In this document: in pieces, positions 8,736 to 18,710 of the stretch
Layout: every line of letters starts with the position of its first letter
Position numbering within the stretch: position 1 is the stretch's first letter
Assembly (NCBI RefSeq): GCF_014639875.1
Contig: NZ_BMGD01000001.1
Coordinates: 802,223 to 866,222 of the forward strand
Source: Blastomonas aquatica
GTDB lineage: Bacteria; Pseudomonadota; Alphaproteobacteria; Sphingomonadales; Sphingomonadaceae
Reading direction: 5' to 3'
Length of the DNA stretch: 64,000 nucleotides
Position numbers and translations under genes: made by a program
The notes under the pieces: model-generated
The model's input: the letters and a program-made list of their open reading frames with translations, nothing else
The model's database searches: none
Told to the model about the DNA's origin: nothing

Positions 8736-8950
8736 CGGCCCTGGCCACCCACAGGCGGGTTCAGCTCGGCATTCGCCTGTTCGGCTTCGCGCGCGGCGGC
8801 CAGCTGCGCATTGGCATCGGCTTCGATTGTCTTGGCCTGTTGCGACAGTTCGCGCGAACGCTGTTCGAACTTTTCGTCGAACCCCGGTTCGGCCTGGCAG
8901 CCAGCCAGCAGTATCATCGCTGCGCCTGTGACGAACATCTGCCGCCGCAT
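8732..8950 (-). CDS. Small envelope lipoprotein
   Basis: A 72-residue protein with a short lipoprotein signal sequence (MRRQMFVTGAAMILLAGC; lipobox LAGC, Cys 18). The mature part is highly charged and rich in Glu, Gln and Ala (FEQRSRELSQQAKTIEADAN), and is predicted to form a single long helix or coiled coil. I do not recognise a family. It overlaps tamB by one base on one side and yihY by four on the other, so it is translated together with them and probably works at the same envelope site. An Asp is not at position +2 of the mature protein, so outer-membrane sorting is likely. Confidence 0.7.
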   Translation of the reverse strand: MRRQMFVTGAAMILLAGCQAEPGFDEKFEQRSRELSQQAKTIEADANAQLAAAREAEQANAELNPPVGGQGR

Positions 8951-11900
8951 CAGTAATCCTTCCGATACTGGACGTTGACGTTCGACCCGCCAAAGCTGCC
9001 GACCTGGCTCAGCACCGACAGCGCCCTGCTCAGGCTGATCTCGAGCTGGGTCGCGGTAAAGCCGCGGGTATCGGTGATGATTTCGACATAGACATCGTTC
9101 GAGATGTACTGGCCGACCGCAAGCGATGTGCCGCGTCCGGTGTCCTCGTCGGCACCCAGAATGCGCAGCCGGTCGATTCCCGATGCCGATTGCAGGACGC
9201 CCAGCGGATTGAGCCCGCCGCTGCCGCCGCGCAGGCTGTTGAGCGATGCGGCCAGCTGGACCGCCTGGATGGGCGAAAGTTCACCGATCGAATTGCCGAA
9301 CAGGATCCGCGCCATGATCTCGTCCTGCGGCAGCGCCGGGGTCGAGGAGAACGCGATATCGGGGTTCTCGCCGGTTCCGGTGACGTTGATGTTGACCGTC
9401 ACGTCATCGGCCTCACCGCTTGCGCGCATCGTGATGACAGGGTTAGTCGCGCTTCCGCCATCGAAGCGCAGGCGCCCCTCTTCCAGATCGAACGACCGGC
9501 CGGCAAAGCCCAGCGTTCCACGCACCAGATCGATCCCGCCGGTGATCCGGGGGTTGCCGGTGGTTCCGGCGATCCGGATATCGGCCGACCATTCCGAATC
9601 GAGCCCCATGCCCGAGACATAGACCTGGTTGTCGGCGACGACCCGGACATCGAGCCGCCACGTGCTGGGAACGCCCGAGATCGCTTCGGGATCGCCGGTG
9701 ATGCGTTCGCGGCCCAGCGCGGGGCGGCGCCTGACACCGGTCAGCTTGGCGACCTGCGCCGATCCCTGGCGGACGATACGATAGCGGGTTTCGGGCAACT
9801 GGATGGTGCCTGAAATCAGCGTGGGTTCCGATGCGCTGTTGACGATGCGAAGCTGTCCGGACGCGGTCGCGGCCAGATCGCCGCCATCGGCGAGCTGCGC
9901 ATTGTCGAGATCGAGCGCGAGCTGGATCGGGAAGCCATCGGCCGAGCTCAGCGATACGAAGCCCGAGCCGCTGATCGTACCGCTGCCTGCGGTCGCGGTC
10001 AGCTGCTCGACATCAAGCCGGTCTCCGGTGAAGCTGCCGCGGACCCTCAGATTGGTCAGCCGGGTGCCATACTGGTCGTTTTCATAGATCAGGTTATTGG
10101 CGCGCACGATGCCGGAGAGCTGGGGTTGCTGGACACGTCCGGTAAAGTCAGCCGCCACGCCGATCGCGCCTCTGAGGCTTTGGTCGGGTAGCGCGGCGAG
10201 CGAGAACAACGTGTCGGCAGGGCCATTGTAGCGCAGGCCTCCGCTTAAGGGTGCTGCCAGCAGCCGGGTGGTCCAGCTGCCCGCGCCGGGTGCAAGCGGG
10301 GTCAGATCGACGTTCATCCGTCCGATCACCGCGCCGCGCCGCCGGATGACGGCCCGGGCGATGCCGCCATCGGGCTGCAAGCGACCGACGACACTGATAT
10401 CGACCGCCTGCGACACCGAGGCCAGGCTGGTGCGGGTGAAATTATCGATTCTGAGCCGGGCATCGGCCTGCGGGAACGCGTTTGCATCCGCCTGGCGGAA
10501 GTCGAGGCTGCCCGTTGCAGTGCCGCCAAGCCCGAGGCCCGGCATCAGCGGATTGACCAGCGCCAGATTGACGTTGTCCAGACGCGATTCGATCGTCATC
10601 CCTTCGCCATAGGCTCCGGCAAGCTGGATCGAGCCCTGCGACAGGTCGATCGTCGTCGGCATCAGCCGGTACTGCGCACTTTCTGGGATGATCCTTGCCG
10701 GATTGCGCGTCTTGAAATCGATGCCGTTGGCGCGGCCATCGAGCGCGACCCGCCACAGATCGGGCTGCAGCGCCGCGTTGGCGGCAAACCGGAACGGGAA
10801 GCCGTTGCGCCCTTCGGCCATAATCTTTGCGCTGCCCTGGCCGCCCCGATAATCGATCTTGCTGCGCGCCGATGCGATCTGGAGCTGGCCCATCCGGGCA
10901 TTGGCAAGCTGGACATCGGCGAGCAGTTGCGGCTGTTCGGTCAGGGTCACGTCCGCCAGAATGATCGCACGACCGATCGAGACATCCGCCGGACCCGGAA
11001 GACGCGCATCGAAGGCGTTGAGCGCGATCTGGGCGCGCTGGAACGCGCCTTGGGCGCCAAGATCGACGCTGCCGGTGATCCCTGCGCCATCGGCGAGCAA
11101 CCGCCCGGCAAACGGACCTGCGGCGGTCTGGCTGATGCGTCCAGTGATGCCGATATCGGCAAACCGCGTTCCGCTGTTGACCGCGACCACCAGGGGCCCA
11201 TCGCCCATCAGGATTTTGAGGTCGGCAGCAAAAGGCCCGTAATCGGTATCGCCGCCGCCGGTCACGGCATAGCCTGCGCCGTCACCGGTTATGGAGGCGA
11301 TAACGTTGGTCATGCCGACACCCAGGCCCGGGCGCGCCGCTTCAATTCGGGCGACAGGCCGTGCCACCGAGCCAGTCACGTTGACCGCAAGCGGGCCATA
11401 TTGGTTGGACGAGCCGCGCGCATCAAAGCGGATTTGTCCATCGGTGGAATAAGAGCCGCTTCCGTCCGACAGGCGGAACGATGGCGCGGCCACGGTCAGC
11501 CTGCTGATCCGCCCGATGCCGTCGCTACCATAGCTGACATTCGCGTTGATCAGCGAATTGCCGCCCAGAAATTCACGCAGGCCATCGTTGAGGATCTGGC
11601 TCGAGCGGGCACGCACCGTGCCGGCCAGACGGAAGGCTCCGTTGGCATTGCTTTCCAAATCGATGTCGGTCTCAAGATTGAAGATGCCGACGCTCTCGAC
11701 GCGGTAGCCGTTGACCCGTCCATTCAATGCCCCGGTGTAGAGACCAGTATTGAGATCGGCGAGCAGGATCGCGGTGCCATCGATCCGGTCGGACCGGATC
11801 CGCATATTGTCCGACATCAGCCGCGCGTTCGAATAAGCCAGGTCGCCGTCGAGGCGGACGTTGTTGAGCAAGTCCCCGGCGGCGGCATTCAATCCTGCAA

Positions 11901-13206
11901 TCCGCCGCGCGCGCGCGCTAACCGGGATCAGCCAGCTGTCCTTGTCGAGCCGGGCAGCGCCAGTGGCGCGCAGGCCGATGATGTTCGTCTCGCCAAAGCC
12001 CAGCTGTGCAGCCGCTATTTCATAGGCGATCTGCGGCGATGAAAACGCGCCGTTGAGCGTCAGTGCCGCATTGATCCCGCTGCCGGTGAGGTTTTCGGCG
12101 ATCGTGCCCGGCTGCAACAGCCGGAAACCGATGGCGAGATCGCGCATCGTGCTCGAGCCCAGATCGACCAGCCCGTCGGCGTCGAACGCGAAGCTGCCGT
12201 TACCGATCCTGGCGGCGATATCGAACCTTCGGTCATCGGCCGTGGTGGTGAGGTCGATCGATGTAACCGGCTCGAACAGCCGCGCCGCCTGGCCCGTAAG
12301 CAGCAGACCGGGCCGCGAATCCCCACGCACCGTAAAGGTGCCATTGCGCGCGGTGAGCGCGAGGTCGGCGAGCGACTGCGCGCCGAGGCGACCGGTCAAC
12401 GCGCCGTTCCACGCGGCCCAGTCACCCGTGCCGCGCAGACCCAGCTGCATCGGCTGTGCCACCCCCGTGAGTCCGGCGATCAGCCCCTGCGCGGGTGCAT
12501 CGAGATCGAAGGTGACATCGAGCGTGTTGCTCTCTGGGATGGCGCGCAAATCGAGAACGATCGTCTCGCCACCGGCAAAGCCCCTGCCTGCGCTGGTGCC
12601 AGCGCGCGCGTTGATGACAGCAGTGCGGTCGGCGATATGGACCTTGCCGGCAAGCGACGCGCGATGGCGCTGGCCGGTAACCGCAGGGTCGATGTCGATC
12701 CGGCGCAGCTGCATGTCGGCGATGTCGATATCCAGATCAGGCAGCAGCGGCTCGTCGGTCACAGGTGTTTCGTTGAACGCGGGCAGGCGCAGCACGCGCA
12801 TCTGCGGCACCACCAAAGAGCGGATATCGACATGGCTGCCGATGAACGCGAAGGGCCGCCAGTCGACGTTGACCAGCGGCGATGAGGCGAACACGCCCTG
12901 CGGGTCGCGCAGCTTCAGATCGCGCAGCCGCATCTGCCCGTAGAGCGAACCCTCGATTCCCCCCACATCGATGACCAGCCCGTTCTCGAACTCCATCCCG
13001 GAGATCTGTTTGGCAACGAAACGCTTGCCGCTGCTGCTGTCGAGCCAGACATATCCAATCGCCAGCAAGGCAATGATCGCACCCAGCAGCACGGCGATGC
13101 CGATGGCGATGCGGCGCGGCCATGATGCACGCGTTGGGCGCGGCTCGGGATCGAATGCTTCCGGCGGGGCTGCGGGGTCCTGCGGGGGTGCGACGGGATC
13201 GGTCAT
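8950..13206 (-). CDS. tamB: Translocation and assembly module subunit TamB
   Basis: A 1418-residue giant envelope protein. A proline-rich cytoplasmic start is followed by one transmembrane helix (about residues 31-52), then more than a thousand residues of short repeating beta strands, as in the AsmA-like/TamB hydrophobic groove that spans the periplasm, and a C-terminal DUF490 (TamB_C) domain ending in a beta-rich NVQYRKDY. In relatives it binds the outer-membrane protein TamA and moves lipids or nascent outer-membrane proteins between membranes. Its start codon overlaps the tamA stop by one base (TGATG), and its own stop overlaps the next gene by one, showing tight coupling. Confidence 0.92.
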   Translation of the reverse strand: MTDPVAPPQDPAAPPEAFDPEPRPTRASWPRRIAIGIAVLLGAIIALLAIGYVWLDSSSGKRFVAKQISGMEFENGLVIDVGGIEGSLYGQMRLRDLKLRDPQGVFASSPLVNVDWRPFAFIGSHVDIRSLVVPQMRVLRLPAFNETPVTDEPLLPDLDIDIADMQLRRIDIDPAVTGQRHRASLAGKVHIADRTAVINARAGTSAGRGFAGGETIVLDLRAIPESNTLDVTFDLDAPAQGLIAGLTGVAQPMQLGLRGTGDWAAWNGALTGRLGAQSLADLALTARNGTFTVRGDSRPGLLLTGQAARLFEPVTSIDLTTTADDRRFDIAARIGNGSFAFDADGLVDLGSSTMRDLAIGFRLLQPGTIAENLTGSGINAALTLNGAFSSPQIAYEIAAAQLGFGETNIIGLRATGAARLDKDSWLIPVSARARRIAGLNAAAGDLLNNVRLDGDLAYSNARLMSDNMRIRSDRIDGTAILLADLNTGLYTGALNGRVNGYRVESVGIFNLETDIDLESNANGAFRLAGTVRARSSQILNDGLREFLGGNSLINANVSYGSDGIGRISRLTVAAPSFRLSDGSGSYSTDGQIRFDARGSSNQYGPLAVNVTGSVARPVARIEAARPGLGVGMTNVIASITGDGAGYAVTGGGDTDYGPFAADLKILMGDGPLVVAVNSGTRFADIGITGRISQTAAGPFAGRLLADGAGITGSVDLGAQGAFQRAQIALNAFDARLPGPADVSIGRAIILADVTLTEQPQLLADVQLANARMGQLQIASARSKIDYRGGQGSAKIMAEGRNGFPFRFAANAALQPDLWRVALDGRANGIDFKTRNPARIIPESAQYRLMPTTIDLSQGSIQLAGAYGEGMTIESRLDNVNLALVNPLMPGLGLGGTATGSLDFRQADANAFPQADARLRIDNFTRTSLASVSQAVDISVVGRLQPDGGIARAVIRRRGAVIGRMNVDLTPLAPGAGSWTTRLLAAPLSGGLRYNGPADTLFSLAALPDQSLRGAIGVAADFTGRVQQPQLSGIVRANNLIYENDQYGTRLTNLRVRGSFTGDRLDVEQLTATAGSGTISGSGFVSLSSADGFPIQLALDLDNAQLADGGDLAATASGQLRIVNSASEPTLISGTIQLPETRYRIVRQGSAQVAKLTGVRRRPALGRERITGDPEAISGVPSTWRLDVRVVADNQVYVSGMGLDSEWSADIRIAGTTGNPRITGGIDLVRGTLGFAGRSFDLEEGRLRFDGGSATNPVITMRASGEADDVTVNINVTGTGENPDIAFSSTPALPQDEIMARILFGNSIGELSPIQAVQLAASLNSLRGGSGGLNPLGVLQSASGIDRLRILGADEDTGRGTSLAVGQYISNDVYVEIITDTRGFTATQLEISLSRALSVLSQVGSFGGSNVNVQYRKDY

Positions 13207-15437
13207 CAGAATGCCTGCCCGATCGAGATATAGATCGAGACACGCGATTCGCCGGGGCGACGGCCAATCGGCGTGGCGACATCAAGCCGCATCGGCCCGA
13301 AATTGGTATAGAACCGCCCGCCAAGACCAGCGCCGAAGCGCAGATCATCAAAACCGGGGGTGGAGCTGATCGACACCTGGCCTGCATCGACAAAGCCGAC
13401 GATGCCATAGTTGCCGAAGCGATAGCGCACTTCGGCTGCGCCTTCGACCAAGCTGCGCCCGCCGATGGGCCGGTTGTCCGGATCCTTGGGGCCGAGTTCC
13501 TGAAACCCGAACCCGCGCACCGATCCGCCGCCACCGGCGTAATATCGCCGCGATGGCGCGATATCGGGCCGGTCAGCGCCGAAGATCGATCCCACCCGGG
13601 CGCGTCCGGCAAGCACGATGCTGTCACCGAACGGGAAATAGCCGGTCGCCTCGACCAGGCCGCGACCGTAAAACTGCGTGCCGCTGCCCAAGGAAGCCTC
13701 GGGCGAGACCTGCGCCGACAGCCTGAACCCGGTGGTGGGGTCGAGCAGGTCATTCGACCTGTCCCAGGTGATCTGGCCGGGCAGCGCAGCGACATAATAG
13801 GTCCGCCGGTCGCGGCGTCCCAGGTCGAAATTGAAATCCTGCTCGTTGGTGCCCAGCAATTCGAAGCCATAGCTATAGGTGATCGGCTTTTGCCAGATCG
13901 GGGTGCTCGAATAGGATATGCGTCCGGCCAGCCTGCCGGTGAACGCTTCGAACGCGGCAAAATCGCTGCGCAGAGCCGAAAGGCTCAGCTCGACCGAGCG
14001 GTCGCGGCGCCCGGCGTTCGAGCGGCGGAAGGTGCCCGACGCACCCTGCTCCTGCGTTCCGGCAATGATGCTCGCGATCAGCGCGCCTTCGGGTGGAAAC
14101 AGGTTGCGGTGCGTCCAGCTGCCCTGCGCACGGATCCCCTGCCCGGTGCCATAGCCGGCATTGGCGGCCAGCGTGCGTGCCGGGCCGGCTTCCTGTTCGA
14201 CCGCAAGCGCGGCATATTGCGTTCCATCGGGTGCAACCTCGCCGGTAGGCTCGGGCTTGACCGCGACCACCGAGTACAGGCCGGTGGCGACCAGGGCCTT
14301 GCGCAGGTCATCGACCAGACGGCTGTCATACAGATCACCCTTGTCGAACCGGGCCAGCGTGGCGATGTGATCGGCTTCGAAAACGCTGGTGCCGCTGGTG
14401 ACGATATCGCCGAAGCTGCTGCGCGCACCCGGGGTAACGGGCAGGGTATAGTCCGCCGAATCTGTTGCAGGGTCGAGCAGGACGTCGCGCTGACCGACCT
14501 GGGCAAACGGATAGCCATATTGCGGCAGCGCGACTGCGATGTTCGCTTCGGCGGCGAGCACACGATCGGCATCGACAGGTTCGCCGATCGCGGGCACGAA
14601 GCTGCGCGTGATCAGGTCTTCGGGCTCGACGGGCGGCGCTGTGAATGTGATCGAGTCGAACCGATAGCATGGCCCGGGTGACGCGGTCAGCACCACGACC
14701 ATCGGGCCTTCGCCGCTTTCTGGCATTTCGACCGCACCGTTGACAGTCGCATCGAAGAAGCATTGGCCGATCAACAGGTCGGCGAGAAGCTGCTGGTCCT
14801 CGATCATGCGCGCCGAGACCATCGCGCCATTGGCCGCGCGTCCGTCGCCATCGTCGAGCGCGGAGAGCTCCCTGAACCGCGCGCGGATATCGTCAGGATC
14901 GACCGCCTTGCGCGCCTTATCGGAGACATCGGACAGCGCCGGTGTCTCCGACGCGTCTGGCGCGGGCCGCGCGGTCAGGCCCTCGATGCGGTAGGTATAA
15001 CGCACCGCCCTGGTGGCATCGTCCTCGGCCGCCTGCGTATACTGGCTCTCGTCAAAAGGTTCGACATCGAAGCTGCCGATCGGCCCGAGCGGGGCATCGA
15101 GTTCAGGATCAAGCTCCATCGGCGCACTGAGCGGGTCGCCGGTGATGGCACGATCGGGCGAAGCGTTCTGCTCGAGGCGCGTCTGCTCGGCATCCCATTC
15201 CTCGATCGTTCCCAAAGGCGCGTTGGGATCAGCATCGAGTGTCGGAATGGTCGCATCGAACTCCTCATCGGTGATGATCGGTTCGGTGGCTGCGTTGCCT
15301 GGTTGCGGGCGGCTGGGAGTGGTCTGGGGAGGAGTCTGAGGAGTGGTCTGGCCTGGTGCCTGCAGCGCGGAGGCCGATGGTATCCACCCCTGTGCGGTTA
15401 TCAAAACACAGACCGCCGCACAAACACGCAAAGGCAT
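13206..15437 (-). CDS. tamA: Outer membrane assembly protein TamA (BamA/Omp85 family)
   Basis: A 743-residue outer-membrane protein. A signal peptide ending near SASALQA is followed by a proline/threonine-rich and acidic linker (about residues 25-120), unusual in length, then POTRA-like domains (including FDKGDLYDSRLVDDLRKAL) and a C-terminal 16-strand barrel with the typical YYAGGGGSVRGFGFQELGP loop and a terminal strand ending in phenylalanine. It partners TamB, encoded directly downstream with a one-base overlap. The ATG at 15437 has AGGA six bases upstream; a TTG one codon earlier is less likely. An AT-rich inverted repeat surrounds this ribosome site. Confidence 0.9.
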   Translation of the reverse strand: MPLRVCAAVCVLITAQGWIPSASALQAPGQTTPQTPPQTTPSRPQPGNAATEPIITDEEFDATIPTLDADPNAPLGTIEEWDAEQTRLEQNASPDRAITGDPLSAPMELDPELDAPLGPIGSFDVEPFDESQYTQAAEDDATRAVRYTYRIEGLTARPAPDASETPALSDVSDKARKAVDPDDIRARFRELSALDDGDGRAANGAMVSARMIEDQQLLADLLIGQCFFDATVNGAVEMPESGEGPMVVVLTASPGPCYRFDSITFTAPPVEPEDLITRSFVPAIGEPVDADRVLAAEANIAVALPQYGYPFAQVGQRDVLLDPATDSADYTLPVTPGARSSFGDIVTSGTSVFEADHIATLARFDKGDLYDSRLVDDLRKALVATGLYSVVAVKPEPTGEVAPDGTQYAALAVEQEAGPARTLAANAGYGTGQGIRAQGSWTHRNLFPPEGALIASIIAGTQEQGASGTFRRSNAGRRDRSVELSLSALRSDFAAFEAFTGRLAGRISYSSTPIWQKPITYSYGFELLGTNEQDFNFDLGRRDRRTYYVAALPGQITWDRSNDLLDPTTGFRLSAQVSPEASLGSGTQFYGRGLVEATGYFPFGDSIVLAGRARVGSIFGADRPDIAPSRRYYAGGGGSVRGFGFQELGPKDPDNRPIGGRSLVEGAAEVRYRFGNYGIVGFVDAGQVSISSTPGFDDLRFGAGLGGRFYTNFGPMRLDVATPIGRRPGESRVSIYISIGQAF

Positions 15438-15857
15438 CAAAAATCCTGATTTTTGGACCGACAGGCGTAGGCGGCATCAGGGGCAGTAAATGCGCGAAAC
15501 CGCAGAAAGATCCATTAACATAGGTTTGGGCATCCGTTTCGTGACGGGTTGCAGCATTTGGGTCACAGGACACCTCGACCTTGCGACTGTCCGGAGAGCC
15601 GTTTGCAATATTGCGCTTGCGGCCAATAAACTTCGATATCAGCGTGATGAACGCGCAATCTCATTCGGAAAACTCGTGGTTAAGAAGGCCGCCCGGGCTG
15701 CATGGCGATCAAGGTGGGCGGCAAATTCCCGCAGCCGGTTTGACCTTCGCGAGCCACTTTTCCTTGTTTGTCGCAACCCCCTGAGGCTAGGACGGTATTG
15801 CAACGATATCGCCATCGTCCGTTGGCAATATCCCCACAGGAGCATAACGGCCACGCA
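15438..15857. other. Divergent intergenic region between tamA and mrpA
   Basis: 420 bp separate the two divergent operons and should hold both promoters. An inverted repeat AAAAATC-CT-GATTTTT (15439-15454) covers the tamA ribosome site. AGGAG at 15838-15842 lies 15 nt ahead of the mrpA start. No convincing protein gene or structured RNA was found; the readable frames here lack ribosome sites and family features. Confidence 0.5.
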
Positions 15858-18710
15858 ATGGCAGTCCCATTGATGCTATACACGCTTGTTATTCTTCCGT
15901 TCCTGGCTGCGTTGCTGATCGCGATCGGCAGCAGTCATGGGCGTGCGCTGCACAGTGGTCTGGCGGCGGCGGGAAGCGCGCTTGGCCTCGCGCTTATCCT
16001 TGGCATCGCCGGACGCGTCATCGGCGGTGACGTGCTTGCGGTCTCGGTGCCCTGGGTGCCCGTCATCGGCCTTGATTTTTCGCTGATGATCGATCCGCTG
16101 GGGTTGATGTTTGCAGGGCTCATCCTGGGGATCGGCCTTCTGGTGGTGATCTTCGGGCATTTCTATCTTGCCAGCGATGAGGCGACCGGACGGTTCTTTG
16201 CCAGCCTGATGCTGTTTCAGGGTGCGATGCTGGGCATCGTCCTGTCGGGCAATGTGCTGCTGCTGCTGGTGTTCTGGGAGCTGACCAGCCTGTCGTCGTT
16301 CCTGCTGATCGGGTTTTGGCGCGACAAGGCAGAGGCCCGCCAGGGCGCGCGGATGGCGCTTGCGGTTACCGGTGGAGGCGGGTTGGTGCTGATCGCAGGG
16401 ATGGTGCTGCTTGGCACGATCGCCGGAAGCTTCGATCTGATGACGATCCTTGAGCGCGGCGACATCATCCAGGCCTCGCCTTTGTACCCGGTGATGTTGG
16501 TGCTGATCCTTATCGGCTGCTTTACCAAATCGGCGCAGTTCCCGTTCCACTTCTGGTTGCCGCACGCGATGGCAGCGCCCACCCCGGTCAGCGCATATCT
16601 GCATTCGGCAACGATGGTGAAGGCTGGCGTCTTCCTGCTCGCGCGGTTGTGGCCGGTGCTTTCGGGGACCGAGCTCTACACCGTCATCGTTACCAGCGTC
16701 GGGCTGATCACGATGCTGATGGGTGCCTGGGTGGCTCTGTTCAAGCACGACCTCAAGGGCATCCTGGCCTATTCGACGATCAGCCAGCTTGGCCTGCTGG
16801 TGATGCTGCTGGGGTTCTCGCTCGAGATGGCGGCGGTCGCCGCGGTGCTTCACATCCTCAACCATGCCGCTTTCAAGGCGGCGTTGTTCATGTCGGCAGG
16901 GATTGTCGATCACGAGACCGGAACGCGTGACATCCGCCGGCTGGGCGGCCTTGCGAAGGTCATGCCGATCACCGCGATCGTTGCCACTCTGGCCGCTGCC
17001 GCGATGGCGGGCCTGCCGCCGCTGGGCGGTTTCATCTCGAAGGAGATGATGCTGGACGAGACGCTGCATGTCGGCCTGTTCGGCATATCCTGGCTGGTGC
17101 CGGTGGTGGCGACGATCGCAGCAACATTGTCGGTGGCATATTCGCTGCGGCTTGCGGTGCATCTGTTCTTCGGCAAGCCGCGCGAAGCTGAACCTCATGC
17201 CCGCGCGCACGATCCGGGCGCAGGGATGTGGGCGTCGCCTGCATTTCTGGTGATCCTCGCGGTGCTGCTCGGCCTGGTTCCGATGGCGCTGGCAGGGCCT
17301 CTCGTGTCCTCGGTAGCAGGCGCTGTGATCGGTAATGCGGCTCCGCCGTTGGGCCTTGCGCTGTGGCACGGCGTCAACGTTGCGCTGGGGATGAGCCTGG
17401 CGGCGGTCGCGATCGGCGCGCTGCTGCTGTGGCGGCATGCAGGGCTGCTGCGCGGGTATGAGGCGATGCGGCACCTCGATGCCAAGGCGCTGTTTGATCG
17501 CACATTGGGCGCGGCCGATCGCGAGGTACGCAAGCTGATCGTTGCGACACACAGCCCCTCGCTGCAGCGGATGCTGTTTGCTAGCTTTGCAGTCATCGTC
17601 GCATTGGTCGCAGAGGGCGCGCTCACCGGCGGCGGAACCCTCACCGGAGCGCGCGCAGGCCAGCCCGCATCGGCGGTCGCGATCATCGCCTGGGGCCTGC
17701 TGATCGCAGCCACGATCGCGGTGGTGCGGGCGCAGCGCCAGCGCTTTCTGGTGCTGATCTATATCAGCGTCATCGGGCTGATCATCACGCTGGCCTTTGT
17801 CCATTTCTCCGCGCCCGATCTTGCGCTGACCCAGATTTCGGTCGAGGTGGTCACCATTCTGCTGCTGCTGCTGGCGCTCAACCTGCTGCCCAAGACCCCG
17901 CCCTTGCTCTCGAGCCAGCCGCGGCGGTATCGCGATGCGTTGCTGGCGATCGGTGGCGGTCTTGGCATCGGCGGCGCGGCGTGGGCAATGCTGACCCGCA
18001 ATCCCAACGATCCGATTTCCAGCTTCCATCTGGCCAACAGCTATTCGGGCGGCGGCGGCACCAATGTCGTCAACGTAACCCTGGTTGATTTCCGCGCGTT
18101 CGATACGCTGGGCGAGATCATCGTGCTGGGGATCGCGGGGCTTGCTATCTTCGCGCTGCTCGACACCACCTCGCGAGGGGCTGCAGGCGCGCGGCTGCGC
18201 TCGTGGCAGGAGGACATGCCGCACTCGCCCGAGCGCCACCCTTTGATGTTTGTCATGGCAACCCGCATCCTGCTGCCGCTGGTGCTGGCGGTGGGGATCT
18301 ATATCTTCCTGCGTGGGCACAATCAGCCAGGCGGCGGGTTTATCGCCGCTTTGGTGGTCGCGATCGCGTTCCTGCTGCAGTACCTCGCCTCGGGCTTCGA
18401 CTGGACCGATGCCCGCCGCCGGGTGGGTGAACATCTGCTGATCGCGTCAGGCGTGCTGGTGGCGATGGCGACGGGACTGGGCTCGCTTGTGTTCGGTGCC
18501 AATTTCCTGACCAGCTCGTTCGGCTATTTTCAGGTGCCTTTGGTCGGTGAAGTGGAACTGGCGACCGCCTTGCTGTTCGATATCGGCGTCTTCGCGGTCG
18601 TGTTCGGCGCGGTGATGCAGGCGCTGGCGCAGCTCAGCCAGATATCGCAGCGCGCCGCGCGAGCGCATGCCGCCCAGGTCGAGGCGCAGCAGCAGGGGAG
18701 CGAGCCATGA
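15858..18710 (+). CDS. mrpA: Na+(K+)/H+ antiporter subunit A fused to subunit B (MrpA-MrpB)
   Basis: A 950-residue polytopic membrane protein. The first 500 residues are the NuoL-like proton channel, with FHFWLPHAMAAPTPVSAYLHSATMVKAG as the family hallmark; then come an MrpA C-terminal domain and, from about residue 790, an MrpB/MnhB-like domain with RGHNQPGGGFIAALV. Many proteobacteria fuse A and B this way (PhaAB-like). It forms the core of the multisubunit cation/proton antiporter encoded by the next five genes and supports alkali and salt tolerance and pH control. The ATG at 15858 is preferred although AGGAG is rather far (15 nt); an ATG at 15873 is the alternative. Its stop overlaps mrpC by four bases. 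Confidence 0.92.
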   Translation: MAVPLMLYTLVILPFLAALLIAIGSSHGRALHSGLAAAGSALGLALILGIAGRVIGGDVLAVSVPWVPVIGLDFSLMIDPLGLMFAGLILGIGLLVVIFGHFYLASDEATGRFFASLMLFQGAMLGIVLSGNVLLLLVFWELTSLSSFLLIGFWRDKAEARQGARMALAVTGGGGLVLIAGMVLLGTIAGSFDLMTILERGDIIQASPLYPVMLVLILIGCFTKSAQFPFHFWLPHAMAAPTPVSAYLHSATMVKAGVFLLARLWPVLSGTELYTVIVTSVGLITMLMGAWVALFKHDLKGILAYSTISQLGLLVMLLGFSLEMAAVAAVLHILNHAAFKAALFMSAGIVDHETGTRDIRRLGGLAKVMPITAIVATLAAAAMAGLPPLGGFISKEMMLDETLHVGLFGISWLVPVVATIAATLSVAYSLRLAVHLFFGKPREAEPHARAHDPGAGMWASPAFLVILAVLLGLVPMALAGPLVSSVAGAVIGNAAPPLGLALWHGVNVALGMSLAAVAIGALLLWRHAGLLRGYEAMRHLDAKALFDRTLGAADREVRKLIVATHSPSLQRMLFASFAVIVALVAEGALTGGGTLTGARAGQPASAVAIIAWGLLIAATIAVVRAQRQRFLVLIYISVIGLIITLAFVHFSAPDLALTQISVEVVTILLLLLALNLLPKTPPLLSSQPRRYRDALLAIGGGLGIGGAAWAMLTRNPNDPISSFHLANSYSGGGGTNVVNVTLVDFRAFDTLGEIIVLGIAGLAIFALLDTTSRGAAGARLRSWQEDMPHSPERHPLMFVMATRILLPLVLAVGIYIFLRGHNQPGGGFIAALVVAIAFLLQYLASGFDWTDARRRVGEHLLIASGVLVAMATGLGSLVFGANFLTSSFGYFQVPLVGEVELATALLFDIGVFAVVFGAVMQALAQLSQISQRAARAHAAQVEAQQQGSEP

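Noticed and set aside
13122..14681. 519-codon open frame on the plus strand
   Set aside because: Antisense to tamA, which has clear signal peptide, POTRA and barrel features; composition is typical of a shadow frame.
15490..15873. 127-codon frame in the tamA-mrpA gap
   Set aside because: No ribosome site, runs into the mrpA start, and the product has no membrane, signal or domain feature.
15876..18434. 852-codon open frame on the minus strand
   Set aside because: It lies wholly inside mrpA-mrpB, is rich in Arg, Gln and His as antisense frames of GC-rich membrane genes are, and shows no family motif.
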